This document shows, piece after piece, positions 6,410 through 6,697 of a stretch of DNA of 6,697 bases. The notes beneath the pieces were generated by a model. It saw only the letters and a program-made list of their open reading frames with translations, did no database searches and was not told where the DNA came from. Where the stretch lies: contig JACCXN010000011.1 of the NCBI GenBank assembly GCA_013696965.1, forward strand, positions 1 to 6,697, read 5' to 3'. How positions within the stretch are numbered: the first letter of the stretch is position 1; each line of letters begins with the position of its first letter. The position numbers and the translations under genes are program-made. This DNA comes from Bacteroidota bacterium (GTDB taxonomy: Bacteria > Bacteroidota > Bacteroidia > JACCXN01).

Positions 6410-6437
6410 AAGGAAAATTTCGAACCAAAATTTCTTT
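6410..6437 (+). terminator. Imperfect hairpin after the secreted-protein gene
   Basis: AAGGAAAATTT and AAAATTTCTTT pair in 10 of 11 positions (one A-A mismatch, one G-T pair) around the loop CGAACC, beginning 18 nt after the stop codon. The stem is weak and no T-run follows beyond the CTTT inside the arm, so it is at best a poor intrinsic terminator. Confidence 0.3.
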
Positions 6438-6536
6438 AACTATTACAATTACCTTATTGAGTCCTGAACTTTTGCGCTTTCCTCTTTAGTCGGCAAAACT
6501 ACTCCTATTCCATAAAATTGTAATTGAATTAGGCAT

Positions 6537-6697
6537 TTAACAAATAATTAATTTGTAAGGAGCCGGTGGGCTGGCAATCATCCTTTCCATTAAATTGTCA
6601 AAAACACCTGCTTTCATATTATTCCTATTGAATCTGTATGTATACTCATCGATATATGCTTGTAAATGATTGGCATGATGATGCATTCCTCTGAGCC
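6537..6697 (-). CDS. IS1595-family (ISXO2-like) transposase, C-terminal part only
   Basis: The last 52 codons of a minus-strand gene whose start lies beyond the right edge; the stop is at 6537-6539. The fragment runs LRGMHHHANHLQAYIDEYTY followed by RFNRNN and FDNLMERMI. This is the conserved C-terminal block of IS1595-family DDE transposases, which reads G-x-H-H-x(5)-LQ-x-Y-x-DE-x-x-x-RFNRR, then FD-x-L. The catalytic residues lie outside the window, so I cannot tell whether the gene is intact. It shows no frameshift or internal stop. Cut-and-paste movement of its insertion sequence is the expected role. Confidence 0.85.
   Translation of the reverse strand, partial: LRGMHHHANHLQAYIDEYTYRFNRNNMKAGVFDNLMERMIASPPAPYKLIIC

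Larger units (their letters stand above)
6392..6697 (-). mobile_element. Insertion sequence of the IS1595 family, one end, boundary unresolved
   Basis: The element must end somewhere between the secreted-protein stop (6391) and the transposase stop (6537). No terminal inverted repeat can be confirmed because the other end is not in the window. A possible terminus is the GC-richer stretch GAGTCCTGAACTTTTGCGC at 6460-6478. A 9-bp AT-rich pair (ATTACAATT 6442-6450, AATTGTAAT 6516-6524) may be chance. The start given here is only the outer limit. Confidence 0.5.

Overview
The window reads as chromosomal DNA of a member of the Bacteroidota, which is an inference. It is AT-rich, Shine-Dalgarno sites are sparse, and promoter-like sites of the Bacteroidota form (TTTG ... 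TAnnTTTG) stand in front of the two transcription units. The short plus-strand gene encodes a secreted protein with a type IX secretion (Por) C-terminal sorting domain, a machinery confined to this phylum.

Positions 23-5142 hold six minus-strand genes that are almost certainly one operon. In transcription order they are: a secreted, probably outer-membrane beta-barrel protein (4435-5142); a YceI-family periplasmic lipid-binding protein (3900-4442); a UbiA-family membrane prenyltransferase (2940-3869); a type III polyketide synthase (1849-2943); a SAM-dependent methyltransferase (1134-1847); and an FAD-dependent oxidoreductase of the geranylgeranyl-reductase/aromatic-hydroxylase superfamily (23-1141). 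Junctions are overlaps of 8, 4 and 8 nt, one 1-nt gap, and one wider gap of 30-78 nt in front of the prenyltransferase, whose start is ambiguous. The synthase-methyltransferase-flavoprotein order recalls the Streptomyces griseus srsABC pathway for alkylresorcinol-derived quinones. Here a prenyltransferase and two exported proteins are added. My hypothesis is that the operon makes a polyketide-derived, prenylated, methylated and redox-tailored phenolic or quinone-like lipid, and carries it through or keeps it in the cell envelope.

Positions 5143-5788 are a divergent intergenic region. It holds a candidate promoter for each direction and two perfect inverted repeats in the predicted leader of the six-gene operon. 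Positions 5789-6391 encode the small type IX-secreted protein, followed by an imperfect hairpin.

The right edge (6537-6697) is the C-terminal end of a minus-strand IS1595-family (ISXO2-like) transposase that continues outside the window. There is no rRNA or CRISPR array, and I saw no tRNA.
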